A stretch of DNA of 64,000 nt from Taeniopygia guttata (taxonomy: Eukaryota > Chordata > Aves > Passeriformes > Estrildidae): assembly GCF_048771995.1 (NCBI RefSeq), contig NC_133030.1:10122001-10186000 (forward strand), written 5' to 3'. Both the position numbers and the translations under genes were made by a program. The notes beneath the pieces were generated by a model that saw nothing but the letters and a program-made list of their open reading frames with translations, was not told the origin of the DNA and did not search any database. Numbering within the stretch: position 1 is the stretch's first letter; every line of letters begins with the position of its first letter. Below are positions 1 through 12,245 of the stretch, one piece after another.

Positions 1-3000
1 AGCACTCAGGAAGGCTACCACTAGGTTCTGTGTTTTTATTGTTATTTTTGGATGTCAGGGGTTTCTCTACCTTCTGCTTTCCTCATGACTTCTTTGTTGG
101 CTAGTGAAGATCACATGTGGCTTAAGCAGCATCTGGACTTTGCTTTGCTGTTGCTGGGTTGTGCTGCATTTCCCCATTGACAAAATGAACCTAGATGGAC
201 TGCAAATGCCTTGTGCTGCCTGGATGCTGTGGGGCCTGATCCAAAGTCCACTGGAAACACTGACAGCTCGCTTAAGTGGCCTCAGGGGCAAGTGCAGTCT
301 CTCCTTTGCCTGTGCCCTCTTCTGTAAAGGGGGTTCTCCTAAGAAGAGACTGCAAAATAATGCTTGCTTAGAAAACAAACCCTTGGCCAGTTGGCTTACC
401 AAGGTGAAGCCTGTGGAAGTATTTGTAGATGAGTGTTTATGTGTGTGCTCCAGAAAAAGAAGGTTCTGCTGCAAGGTGAAGTTGAGGGGAATTCCTCCTA
501 GGCTCCCGCTCCAGTTGTCTGGCTAGTAGAAGTACAAGTGGGTTTGTTTGATTTGGTTTGGTTTTGAAAAATCCATTTTCACCAAAGCATGCCTTTGTGC
601 TGTGGTAGGTTTGGGAGAAAAAGCAAAAAAAGAAAAAACAGAAAAAAGAGAAAAGAAAAAAAATTACCAGGGTTTGTTTGAAGTTAACACATAATTGAGC
701 TTAATGAATGGGACTTTGGCATGGCAGAGCAAGGCAGAGAGAGCTCAAAAGGAAGCAGGCCTCTTTTGGCCCAAGTTAAGACTGGTGTTGAGGGAGAACT
801 GCATGCAGCTCTATACAAGCACAACAATGAATAGCAACAGATATTGGAGCTTCAGCATTTCGTTATGTTCCTCTGGTTATCAAAACATACCAGGCTCCTT
901 TTTATTTTATTATTTTTATTTTTATTATTATTATTATTGCTGTTATTATTGTTGTTGCTTTGGTCCTCTCCAAAGGAGAAAGAAAGATCCCCCTTTGAAA
1001 TGAGCCTGTTACAACTGTCCCATTCTCTGGCCTGTATAAAATTGGAAGTCTCAAGGTATGTGACCAGTTGGAACCTGTTGCATCTTGCAGCAAGTGATTT
1101 ATGTTCACAGTTTTGATTTGTCTCAATGAAAAGATTTTCATTCATAGCCCCGAGCTCTCCAGACGGATGGAATTGCTGCTCCATTTAAAAAGGAAAAGGG
1201 GTGACTCGCCTTGTTAGGAATTTTTTTTAAAGCGCTGCAGCGCCTATATGCCTGCTTTGTCCTCCCTTCAGGGTGGCTGGCATTCTTCTCTCTCCTCCCC
1301 CTCCTCTCTCTCTCTCTCTCTCTCTTTTTAACAACGCTGAAGTTGTTTATTCTTTTTGGATGAAGTCTCAGATAGGCTACTGGGGATGTGTGCTTCAATT
1401 GATGGGGCCCCCTACCCCATTGTGGCTGTGTCAGGTCTAATTCATCTCACCGAAGCCCCCTTGTTCCTGAGTGCTCAATAGCGCAAGATGAGGCGATGGA
1501 GGCTGACAATGATGCCACACTCTTCACTTGGGGGCATCCAATTACAGGCAAGAGGGGCCCCCTGATTAATATGCTGAAATTAGTGGCCTCTGCCACAAAT
1601 AATTCCTTGTTGAGTTGCAACAAAAAGGCAGTCCATGCTGCTTGTCTGGAGTGGTTATGGGGACAGACACAAACTGGTCATTTAAACTTCATTATCACTT
1701 TTCCACCTTGGAAAGAATGAGGGTGTGACTATGAATTCATGTTCTTGTTTACTGCTCCATTTAAAAGAAGAACGCAAATATTAATCCCAAACGTGGTCCT
1801 GTCAGGACAGGCTCATTAAAGTGACACATTTTGGTCATGTCCCGTTTGTAGCGCTCCGTAAACAGTGTTGGGAAGGCACTGCCACCCTACTGCTCTAAGC
1901 AACCCCATCCTGGTGGGATCCCTGCTGGGAATCCCCCATTTCCAAAATCCACCTGCAGCTCTGTGTCAGTATTTCAGTTAGGAAAAGGGGGAAAAGCAAA
2001 TTTATTTTGAAATGTTTATTTTAACATAAACGAGATGACTTTCACTCGAACTTGCCTTTTCGCTGGCAGTGCATCCTCAAAGCTTGGCCAGAATTTTGTG
2101 TATCAGTTTAATTTTGGAGGTCCGTAGGATGCTGGGCCAAGTGCCCTTTGGGTATTGATCAGGGCCACAGTGGAGTGTCAGAGGTGTCTAAGTGAACAGA
2201 TTCAGAGCCAGGACTTCCATGGAGTCCTGAAGGCTTTAGTTCCACTGGTAAAACATTTACACAAAAGTTATTTTATCATAATAAAGGAGATGCATGATTT
2301 AATACTTAAACAGTTCCACTTAGCCCTCTAAGCAGTCCATTCCTTTGATTTCATTCAGGGGTTTGACAGATGGTTTATATTTCTCCAGCACAGAGGAAGT
2401 TGTATTCTGATAAAAGCTGAAGGAATGTATCTCAGGTTCTGGTGTACATTGTGTTATTTCCCTTTCTCCCTCACAAAATTGGACCTTGACTTGTGCCACT
2501 TGCTTCCTTTGTTCCTGATTCTCCTTCAAGGTGTTCACTGCCACAGATCAAATGCATTTCTGCTCAGTAGAAAAGAGTCTTATCATTAAAATGTAGACTA
2601 TTATTATTAAAAAAAACCCCAAAAACACTAGAAAAACTCAAACCTAACCAAACAAACCCAAAGGAAAAACATGCTAAATGGCAGAGATAGCCCCTTAAGG
2701 GATCCTGGGAGTGTCTGTGTGGAGAGACCTACAGCAATGCAGTCTGGAAGGGGGCCCAGCCTCTTGTCAGCATGGTGTCACATCAGAATGTAACTGATTG
2801 TCCGCCAATTCTTGGGACCCCCGTCACTTAGTTATGCCACATTTACATTAAATCCCTGTTGCCAGGATGGATGGCAGCCACTGACAAGAGACTAGGTTGA
2901 GACAAAGCATTTTTAAGATGAAGCCTTAATTTAAATATGGATTATCTGCCTCCTGACAGGGTTAAGCAGTCTCTCTTTTCTTTCTTTTTGTTGATGTTGT

Positions 3001-3512
3001 TGTTCATTAAAGCAATATTCCTTTGAGTGTCAGAGCAAAGGTTTCTGCTTTTAAGGGGGCCCAGGACTTGCTGTTAGAGTGCACCTTGGATCTGACCATG
3101 CAAAACACTGCAGGTTTTCTCAGATGTGCAGTGCCATTGACCCCCCTGGCATTATTCACAGGAGCAAAGTATTTTAACACTGGAAAAATGGGGGCTCTGC
3201 TTATGATAAAAGTACCTCCAAGTGATGAATGGGCTCCCAGGCCCAGTGCTAGGAAGGGCCACTCTCTGCAGAGAAGTTTCTCATGTGGATAAGTGTTTGC
3301 ATGTTTGGACCTATAAGAGTTTTAGAGCAGGAGGCACATTTCTGCTCACCATTTCCCCTGCCTTTTTGGATGCAATAGTTGTCAGCTGAAAGCCATGCTG
3401 GTACAAAGAGTTTATGTGTATGTACAGGCTTCTCCTAAAGCAATCTTTTCAGTCTTTTTTTTTTTTCTTCTTTTTTTTTCTTTTTTTTTTTTTCTCTCCT
3501 TTCTTCATACAG
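1..3512 (+). other. CCND1: CCND1 intron 3 (3' part)
   Basis: This non-coding stretch precedes CCND1 exon 4 and ends in a long, T-rich polypyrimidine tract and a CAT-ACAG acceptor at 3509-3512. Exon 3 and everything upstream, including the promoter, lie outside the window; no peptide resembling exon 3 (the LVNKLKWNLAA region of cyclin D1) can be read here. It contains a short CT microsatellite (about 1303-1325), a TTA/TTG-rich patch (about 901-960) and a stretch at 1380-1900 that reads like conserved regulatory DNA. The short open frames in it show no family resemblance and are treated as chance. Confidence 0.85.
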
Positions 3513-3661
3513 ATATTAAATTTATTTCAAACCCACCCTCCATGATCGCAGCTGGCAGCGTGGTAGCAGCTGTGCAAGGCCTGCATCTGGGGAACACTAA
3601 CACTTTCCTCTCCTATCAATGCCTCACACATTTCCTATCACAAGTTATCAAATGTGATCCG
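3513..3661 (+). CDS. CCND1: CCND1 exon 4, cyclin D1 (second cyclin fold end)
   Basis: This 149-bp exon encodes the end of the C-terminal cyclin fold of G1/S-specific cyclin D1, the regulatory partner of CDK4/6 that promotes RB phosphorylation in the nucleus. Seen: the frame reads [20 protein letters not shown], continuing through VQGLHLG and [10 protein letters not shown], closely matching the vertebrate protein. The first codon (Asp) is split across the upstream junction, so the exon starts with AT after an AG acceptor. The length equals that of human exon 4. It ends in CCG directly before GTAAGT, a strong donor. The last exonic base is G, the position of the human splice-modifying G870A polymorphism. 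The assignment is very secure. Confidence 0.97.
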
Positions 3662-6161
3662 GTAAGTGACTCTTTCTCTTGGTTGATCTCCTGCATTAAG
3701 GGTTTTTAAGAATGAATGCCTGCCTACTGCACGGGAGCTAATCTGACAGTAGATCTTGGGAAAGGTCAAGCCTCAGAGTGGGGGTTCTCAATGTGTTCTC
3801 TTGTGCCCAGGCGGCTTGTTTTGGCTGTTGTGATGCCCACTGATAATCTGTGATGCCCAGTTGGGAATGGCACATCCAGCTCTGGTGTTTGGCACAGGAG
3901 GAAAGCCCTGCCCTGACTTAGGATCTCGCAGAGGCTGTGTTTGGCTGGGGGTAATTAAACCAGGAGTAAAACAAAACTTGGGGAATAAGTCCAGGAAACA
4001 GTTGCTGAGAACTTGTGGTATCTCTGACCTTATCTTTGACCATTCTTGAAGCTTTTTATTGTGCCAAGTGGTGTGAAAAAGCTCTTCTTAAAAGAGTTCT
4101 AATGATCTAATTTGGTTTATTACATGCTAGACCTTCACAGTAGCTGGTATTGAATTCCTTTTTGGAACAAATGCTTGTCCCACGACTTTCTGACAAGGTA
4201 GATGGTCCTCACAGGACCCTTCATTTTGCCCTGCAGCTTCCAGGAGATGCACATCAGTAACTAGTGAGCAATAAACCTTTCATGAGTGAATGGGCCAGGA
4301 AGGGAGCCTACAAGGAAGACCTAAAGTCAATGATCCATGTCATAATGGTGTGTGAAGTTGGGGCAGAGTTGAGCTTTGTTTTGTAACAATGTGGAAGACC
4401 AATAAATAGATGCTTTAAAAAGGTTCTTGTGAGGTCTCCAAGCACTAGACAATGAGTCAAATAAAGACAACTCTGTGGTTAGGGGCAGAATCTTGGAGAT
4501 GCTATTAAATTATTTTACATGTTAATAATTTAAATGCATAGAAAATTCTTCCAGTCCAGCCACTGCAAAACTGGGTTGTGTAATTGGGCTTTGTTGATGG
4601 GATTGAGCGATTTCATTGCAATTAATTATTCTCAAAAGAATATTTTACTTTTGATAGACTGTGTGAAAAAATTGCTGAAAAATGCAGTATCTCAGGTTGT
4701 TATTTTATGTTATCACCTGAACAGTGCTTCAGTATTGAGCACGTTCTTTTTGCCACTTTTATCACTGCAGGAAATGTTAAATGCTCTAAGGACCTGAAAT
4801 GCTGAATTCTCTAAGAAAAGCTGAACTAATGGGCTGCTCAGTTTGGTGTGCACGTGTGATGCTTTTAGTCAGTTTGTGAGCAATGCAGATAATTCCAGTG
4901 TGTGGTTGGCCACTGTCCAGGGTGAGATGTTTGAAGCAGGTACTGAGGGAAAATGCTTGCTATCTGTCCAGGCAGCATCTTGATTCAAGCAAGATGATTT
5001 AACCATGCCTGATACTGGGCACTGAAGTGGATTCTCTCACATCGTGCAAAACAATGGCCTGTTCTTATGTGACTTGATTTAGTTGATGACAGAGCTCTTG
5101 AAAAAGAAAACAAAGTTGCTTTAGCAAGAAAAGAGGATTTTTTTATTATTTCATTCTGATTGTCCTGAGTCATTGCAAGGCCACAATCTGTTTGACCTGG
5201 GCTTGGTTAACAGCTTGAAAAGGGAGTAATTCCCCTCCAGCTTCCAGTGCTAAATATATTCATGTGTTAGATAGAAATAAGGATTTGGTATGGATTGCTA
5301 CAGAAAATTAGCATCACAGAGTTCTGTGAGTGCACAGGTATATTGTTGAGTTTGGAGTGGAATAAGGGAGCAGCAACTTCCACTGCAGTTGTTCTGGGAG
5401 ATGAATCTGCTTGGTTTCATACAGAACATGATTCCCCTGCAGGGAGACTTTCCCAAAATACCTGTCTATGTAATCCATGGTATGAAATGCCATTCCAGCT
5501 TTCTCATTCCACTAGGATTTGTATGATCTATGCTATGCCCCAGTGATGTCAGGGAACAGGTTTTATATTGGATAGTCTTGGAATGTTAAGAGCAGGGCTG
5601 GTGTTCCCCCTGATGATCCATTAGCTGGAGCACAGGTCTGTTGGATTTCAGGTTACATAATTACACTTTTTTACTTTTAGTATCAAAAAGAGCTGAATCT
5701 AAAGTAAAATTAATATCACCTGATTGGAATTCCTTTATGGTTCATGTTTATATGTTGGTAGGAGTCCAATTTCCCATTTTGCCTTTGATCAGGGGTAATT
5801 AGAAGTCAGATAATCACAATTAGAAGTCTTGGGCTGTCTTCCATCCTTCTATTTTTGACCCCATCATCCAAACAGATGGAATTTTACCTGACATTCATTT
5901 CCAGGCCAGAAATTTGCTGAACTAGATTAGATTGGGTCTCCATGCTGTCTGTTAGTGCATTGGAATTCACCTCCTGCCTGCCCCTTCTCAGAGGCACCTT
6001 CAAACATGTGCTTGCTATCCAGAACAGGTCAGGCAGGAACAAAGGACTTCCAAGCAGTTCCTTTTTTGTTGTTGTTTGTTTCCTTTCCTATGTGACCCTG
6101 GAGTCTGATCATGTCCACTGTGTCTTAAAGGTATTTGACCACTTCAGTTAAACTAGCATGT

Positions 6162-6201
<40 letters not shown>

Positions 6202-8699
6202 CACTGAGGAGCTTAATTAATCCAGGAAGGGTTTATGACCTTGAACAAACTGTGGGCATTGAAAATTTGGGTAGTGAAGCAGAAAAGTTGTTGGGAGAAG
6301 CTATCAGAGTAATGCACAAGTTTTGTATTTGCTTTTCAGTGTTGAGAAATACTGAGAATGAAAACAGTTTTGGTGAGGTTGTTCACAGTGAATTTTATGT
6401 TTTGCATTGTTTTTTGCTAGCTCTAATGTATTCCTACAGGCAAACTATTTATCTAATAGCCATGTGAATAAGACATGGGCAAAATACCTTAAAGAGTAAA
6501 AAACACTTTTCATTCAACTGTAGCTTAAGACAGTCTGTTCATAATATATTGTAAAGATTGTTTTTAAAAAAACATTACAGCATGCTGCACTCTGAGAATT
6601 TTAAATGAAAAAAAAAATTGTGGGAAAAAAGTGCCTTTAAATTACGTAGTCCTATGTAATTATTCATAACTGGACTCCAGAGGGAGAAGAATAGATATTT
6701 ATAGAAATTCTTTTGAATAGTTTTAGTTTTCAGAGGTCAAACATGCTGTATGCAAATGGTCAGGACTAAAAAAAAAAAAAAAGCCCATGAAGTTCCCATC
6801 AAAACTCACCATAAAATCTACTCCCACCTAAAAAAACCCAAAAAAAAACCAAAAAAAAAAACCAACAAACCAAACCCAAACTAAAAACCCCCAAAACAAA
6901 ACCCAAGAAGATTAATTTTGCTCTGAAAAATTAAAATGCTTTCAGTTTGGACCACTGAACTTGCTAGAAAAGAATTATCCCCATAAGTGGCTTTGTAAAG
7001 CCAGGAACACCTAAAGCTGTGCTGGTGTGGACTCTTTAATGTGTCTGAAGTACAAGGGGGAGCCTTACAGTCAGGATTGATCTGCCATATCTGGAGGAGG
7101 GCTGGGTGCAGGGACTTCATAGAGACCTGATTGTGGAGGCCACAGGTATGCAGGAGCCAAAGGCATGATGACTTTAGGATATGAGGTGTTTCTTTTTGTC
7201 ATTTAAAATGCTGTGTGTCTCTGTCAAGAGGAAATATTACACTAGGGTTTAAACCAGGAAAGGTCATAGGTTATGTGTTTTCAGTGAGCTGTACTGATGG
7301 TCTGATCTGCTTAGAGGTAGGATTAACCTCCCTCTCTCTCAGAAAGGACTTGAAGAGAATTGTTTGCTTGGGTTTCTAATCTTATTTTACCCCAAATGTC
7401 ATGTGCCCTTATTGGTGGCAGAGGAGATTCTTGTGGTAGTGTAATCAGTGAAAAGCTGGTAGATCACACAAGAAGCCTCTGAATGAAGGCAGAATTGAAA
7501 CTGGGAAATAAAGAAAACAGCAGGCAGGTCACCCTCTCAGGAAAACAACATTCATTCTCAGTCATGCACATCCTAACACTTTTGACGGCAATTTATCATG
7601 GAAGACTGGGTTCACCGCAAGGGCTAACACATGTCATAGGTTAAATCAGAAAAGGCAATGCTGAAAGGAAACTTCAAAGTCCTTCATACACAGAGTTAAA
7701 GATGTTGGGGGGAAAAGCTTGCCGTGTTTGTTATAAAGATAAGGGTAAACAGCACACTGGATGAGTTTTGGCAAAATGCTGTGGGATTGTTTGGCCTGTT
7801 TAGGGCACCATTTCTGTGTCACTGCAGTGGATGTACAGGCCTCCACCGCCTGCAGGAGGTTGTGCAGGCTGAGCTTCTCAAATTCTGCCTGCTGGGAATC
7901 TGATATCTCTCCTCATGGTATGGCATAATGCCTGGGGGAGGTTGCCTTTCCCCACCACAGACAGGACCTTCCTTAGTTCTTCATGGTTTTTTAATTTCCA
8001 GCGAGACCTGTGCATCCTCCTGAGCCCTCAGGATAAATGTGTGCACACCCAGCTTGGAGAAAACGCTTTGGAAGTGAGAGGAAAAGGTCTCACCCTGACT
8101 GAGGTTTCCAGGTGGATGGGGTAGCACACAGGAAGCTTGGATGGGCTTGGTAGTGCATGGTTAGGGAGGCGCTTTGTGGTGCTTCTGAGAGACCTCTCCC
8201 TTTTGGGGTCCGACAGTCCAGTCCACTTCTGGAGATGGTTTCAGGGCTAGGAATTTATCAGCTGCCCACAGCTGGACATTGCAGCAGTTGGCAGGCAGCT
8301 TTGGCGATGGGCAGCTCAATATGGCATTTCTATCGTTGGAATTTAGCTTGGGAAGAAAGTCACTGTTGGTGAGCATTGCTTCTAGCAGACTACTGCTAAA
8401 GGGTTCCTGGGGTAAAAGTAGAAAGTTGTGAGCAGTGGGCTTGCAGAGAACTGTAAACTGCACAGGCAGAGAAGCAGGAGTGCCAGGTAGAGTCTGCAAA
8501 AAAACAGGCTTGCTCAGCCAGTCCTTTCACTGTCAGGTGCTTCTGCTCTTCCCACCCTCCTTTCCAGCCTTCTGCTCTCCCAGATAACCCGGTAACATTT
8601 CTCTTGCTTTGTCAAGAAACTGGTATTTTAGCCTGTGATCTTTCTGAAGGAATCTTGGGTCTTTCTCACTCTCTCCCCTTCCATTGCACCTTCCTGCAG
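3662..8699 (+). other. CCND1: CCND1 intron 4
   Basis: The intron runs from GTAAGT at 3662 to a CTGCAG acceptor at 8694-8699. It holds no recognisable gene. It includes a 38-base T run at 6164-6201 and A/C-rich low-complexity DNA at about 6767-6905. Retention of its start would add the residues [15 protein letters not shown] after exon 4 and then stop at about 3709, giving a cyclin D1b-like tail without the degron. The remaining open frames are short and have no recognisable homology. Confidence 0.9.
6164..6201. repeat. Poly(T) tract, 38 bases
   Basis: This is an uninterrupted run of 38 T in CCND1 intron 4. It has no flanking element that I recognise, so it may be the tail of an old minus-strand retrotransposition or simple slippage. 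Confidence 0.9.
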
Positions 8700-8855
8700 G
8701 ATTGTTTACGAGCCTGCCAAGAACAGATTGAGTCCCTCCTGGAGTCCAGTCTACGCCAGGCACAGCAGCACAACGTATCTTCAGAAACAAAGACTGTAGA
8801 GGACGAAGCAGACCTCTCTTGCACACCTACCGATGTGCGAGATGTGAACATTTAA
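8700..8855 (+). CDS. CCND1: CCND1 exon 5, cyclin D1 C-terminus with phosphodegron
   Basis: This is the terminal coding exon of cyclin D1. It starts in phase 0 with GAT TGT directly after a CTGCAG acceptor and ends at TAA (8853-8855). It reads [20 protein letters not shown], then [20 protein letters not shown] and [11 protein letters not shown]. The CTPTDVRD segment contains the threonine that corresponds to human Thr286, whose phosphorylation by GSK3B permits nuclear export and ubiquitin-mediated turnover; the site is intact. The long glutamate run present in the human protein is replaced here by a shorter mixed acidic stretch, as in chicken. The assignment is very secure. Confidence 0.97.
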
Positions 8856-9851
8856 AGAGGACTTCTTCCTAAATGGATTTGCTTGGCAAGAAAAGCAGAC
8901 AAAGAAAGGGCATCTGAGAAGGAATCGGCATCAGGATCTCCCCCCAGAAACCCTTTTCTCCAGGACATTTTTATACCAGAAGGGAAAAGCCAATCTTGTT
9001 ATATTTTTTCTTGCTCTGTCTCCCTTCCATCTGTGACTTCAAACAAACAAATAAACAAAAAATACCCCAAAAACTGTCTTAAAAAAAGAAAAAAAATAGT
9101 ATTTGCATTACCCCCAGGGGTTTGTGCTACAAAAATAGAGGATTTTATACAATAATAATCAACTAGTTTTTTATATTAAAGTGTTCTTGTCTGTATGTTG
9201 TAAAAATAGGCATTAACACACGAAATGTCTCCAGGGGAGGTATTAGATTTGATTTCTTACATATAAAACAAACCAACCAACCATTTTTAAAGTAGAAGAG
9301 GGTTTTTTTTTTTTTAGATAGTAAATGAAATATTCTTTTTCTTTAAAAAGCATAGCTTTAACGCAGTTCTAGGCTTTTCTGTATCTTGCTTGCTTTTGCA
9401 TTTAGTCACTTTATAATTCATCTGTAAATGTTTATTTTATTTCCTTAGGTTTGTTTTTTTTTTTATCCTCTTCACCTTATAAATGGTTAACGTAACCCAT
9501 AAGTTAGTGTATGTTAGTATGCAGCATTATTATGTGTTAATCTTTTTTTTTTTTTTTTTGTGCCTGTGGATTGCCTGTGCATTGAGGCATTTGTAGGGTT
9601 CCAGTTTAGCATGGTTGGGAAAGGCCAATGTACTACTCATACAGGACCCTATTATAAAGAGAAACCGAAACAGTGACATAATATATTATATTTTTGTAAT
9701 CTTCCTATTTTTGTAGTTACCTGTGTAAAAATGCTGTTCTGACTCCACAGATATTCAGCCTAATTATGGTCAGGTTCAATCCACAGTTTAGTCTTGTTTG
9801 TTTTTTTTTTTTTTTATTTGTTTGTAATATTCTAAAACCATTCCATTCAAA

Positions 9852-9858
9852 GCACTTT
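9852..9858 (+). promoter_or_regulatory. CCND1: miR-17/20/106 seed match in CCND1 3' UTR
   Basis: The heptamer GCACTTT is complementary to the AAAGUGC seed of the miR-17 family. CCND1 is an established target of miR-17/20. That this copy is the functional one is inference from the seed alone. Confidence 0.4.
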
Positions 9859-10959
9859 CAGTCCATTAGATATAGGAAATACATTCTCTTATTGTGTGGG
9901 AATTTTTTTTTGTTTGTTTGTTTTTATAATGGAATGGTTTGGAAATATATAAAGTGCTTGTTGGCAAACTTGGAATTGCAAAGCAAGTGCATTTAACTAT
10001 GGTGTTAGAGGAGAGATGATTCTTTTTTTCTGAAGGTTGTGTTTCAGTGAGAGAAAATTGCATTCACAAATTGCCAGAATATATTTCTTTCCTTTTCTAT
10101 AGAAAAGTTTGAAGTTTAGAATCCTTTGGTGCCAACTCATCTTTATAAATTAGGGGCCTTAAAGGTTCACATATAGGACACATAGTTTTAAGGATTATCG
10201 CTAGATGTTTTTACAATTGAAGGTTTTTAAACACTAAAATATATAATTTATAGTTAAGGCTAAAAAGAATATTTATTGCAGAGGATGTTTGTAAGGCCAG
10301 TATGATTTGTAAATTAATGCAATCGCCCCTTTTGAAAAAGAAAATCTTTCTACCCTTGATGTTGCAGTTTTAACCCAGCTTATTAAAGCAAAAAAAGGAC
10401 ATGCTTCAAAGAACAAACCCAAAACCAGGCAGTCTATTTGGCCCCTTCCTATACATTTTCAAAAGCAGTCTAACCATGAAAAAACACCATAGTTAATAGG
10501 TATGAAAATTGGAGTACTTGAAAGAAGTTTTTATTCCAGTATATGCCCCGTTGTTTTTTTTTTTTTTATTTAGCTACAAATAGAAAATTTGCACATCTTG
10601 GCTATGTATCTTTTTATTATTATTTTAGAAAGTAGCTGAAGGGATGTGGACATAGCTGTTGAAGTTGATGCTCGAGGAGAATGTGATGGTGAAATGTATG
10701 TGAGAAAACTGCCGCTAAGGTGTTGATTGTAAAAAAAAAAAAAAAAAACAAAACAAAAAAAACACCCCACCAACAACAAAAAAAGTAAAAAAGGAAAAAA
10801 GATAAAAAATTCAAAATATTTAAAAAAAAAAAAAAAAAAGAGAAAAAGACAAAAGAAAAGGAGTGGATGCTCCGTTTTTATTGAGCTGCTATGGATAAAT
10901 TCCCAGCATGGTTTGAAAAAAAATTAACATTGCTTTCCTGTATCTTTGTCATTGTGTTT

Positions 10960-10967
10960 TGCTGCTA
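10960..10967 (+). promoter_or_regulatory. CCND1: miR-15/16 8-mer seed match in CCND1 3' UTR
   Basis: TGCTGCTA is a full 8-mer match to the miR-15/16/195/497 seed. It lies within a block strongly similar to the human 3' UTR. Control of CCND1 by miR-15/16 is established; use of this site in birds is inferred. Confidence 0.5.
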
Positions 10968-11160
10968 TTTTGTGGATCAGTTTTTTTTTTTTTTGTTATA
11001 CAATGTCATATACTGCCATGTAATAGGTTTTAATTTTCTCATAGAAAATTATATTATTGACATCATTTTTTTGTAGATTTTTTATGTGATCAATTTTTAC
11101 TTAATGTGATTACTGCTCTATTCCAAAAAAGGTTCCTGTTTCACAATACCTCATACTTCA
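10960..11160 (+). promoter_or_regulatory. CCND1: Deeply conserved CCND1 3' UTR block
   Basis: This segment closely matches remembered human CCND1 3' UTR sequence, including short runs such as TGTCATATACTGCCATGTA and TTACTGCTCTATTCC. Long conservation in a UTR points to RNA-level control such as miRNA, stability or RNA-binding protein sites. The match is from memory and not from an alignment. Confidence 0.65.
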
Positions 11161-11716
11161 GTTACCCGTGTCTAGACCAGGTTTTGATGTTCTTACAGTG
11201 CCTCATAGTTCTACTGCAAACGGAAATGCATCGAACGTTGCTCTGAATGGGTCTCTGCATTAATTTAAAAACCAGCAGACATTTCAGAAGATCAGTTAAT
11301 GTCAAGGGTTGGTTGTTTTTTGTTTTTTTTTGGTTTTTGATTTTGTTTTTGTTTTTTTTTTTTTTTTTGTTATGCATTTTATAAAGCTGGATTCTTCATC
11401 TGATCTGGGGTTTATTATCATAGTAGTTTTAAGTTGTGTTATTAGCCACATTGATATATGAAAGGTGCATTATAATATCTCTTGTGTGCCACCTGATGTG
11501 GTTTTCCCTCAGCTGGGACACATCACTTGGTATGATAGGTTATCTTCTGGAACTCTAAGTATTTTTTGTGTTTAATCTGTTATGATATACTAGGGTTTCT
11601 TGTTTGTTTGTTTTTTTTAATTATAGCATAATGCTAATTTAAAAAAGCCTGTAAATCTCATAAATAAGCCAGCTAACGGAGTTGTATGCTGAAGAATAAT
11701 CTAGCTGTTGCCTGTA

Positions 11717-11724
11717 TGCTGCTA
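11717..11724 (+). promoter_or_regulatory. CCND1: Second miR-15/16 seed match in CCND1 3' UTR
   Basis: Another TGCTGCTA lies about 760 bases downstream of the first. The corresponding human stretch appears to lack it, so it may be specific to the sauropsid line. Function is inferred only from the seed. Confidence 0.35.
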
Positions 11725-12223
11725 AACCAAAACAGAATTAGAACTCATTTTGAGGCAAATGCAGTTAAGATCCTACATAGTGCATAAATAAGCATTGCAA
11801 TGCTACTAGCAGTCGCAGGACCCAGGAGGACTGGATATATTCTGTCCAAATTTCAGGAACATTTCTTACTGCTTACCTCATAAAACACTTCTGTTCGTGG
11901 CATCTCTGTGTCTCTGAACCAAACATGATTATTGAGTTTAGTGCTTGTTGGTTTTATTATGTGTTACACTGAGTGGTAGTGTGTACTGCAAATTTTTAAA
12001 AAATATTGTATGTACTGAAAAAGGCCAAATCCAGATAAGTGGGTTCACGTGCCAACAGAGATGCTTTATTTGTCACATCATTATAACAATCTGTAGTAAG
12101 CAAAAGCAATTCAGATTTGTACATTTTTATATTGTACTTATTGGCATAACTGGTCTGAAATGCACATTTTCACCAACAGACCTGTAACAGACAAGTTTCC
12201 AGCAAAAAAATCTAAAGTCTAGA

Positions 12224-12229
12224 AATAAA
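12224..12229 (+). terminator. CCND1: CCND1 poly(A) signal
   Basis: AATAAA lies in the context AAGTCTAGAAATAAAATTGG, almost the same as the extreme 3' end of the human CCND1 mRNA. Cleavage is expected about 12-20 bases further on. Confidence 0.9.
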
Positions 12230-12245
12230 ATTGGTAAAACCCAAC

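Larger units (their letters stand above)
8856..12245 (+). other. CCND1: CCND1 3' UTR
   Basis: An AT-rich 3' UTR of about 3.4 kb follows the stop codon. Its length and order of blocks match the human CCND1 3' UTR as remembered. Near-identical stretches lie at about 10,960-11,160, 11,390-11,660 and at the extreme 3' end. Several T-rich and A-rich tracts (for example 9,542-9,560 and 10,731-10,748) and many ATTTA motifs suggest control of mRNA stability. The end is set by the conserved poly(A) signal at 12,224. Confidence 0.9.

Noticed and set aside
104-526. A 140-residue open frame at the left end that could have been a CCND1 exon
   Set aside because: It shares nothing with cyclin D1 exon 3 or any cyclin and has no flanking splice sites that fit the phase needed.
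6164-6201. Poly(T) considered as the tail of a minus-strand retroelement
   Set aside because: No SINE or LINE body is recognised beside it.
9050-9060. AATAAA near the start of the CCND1 3' UTR
   Set aside because: It lies in an A-rich patch without a GT-rich downstream region, and the conserved terminal signal is at 12,224. It may give minor short isoforms at most.
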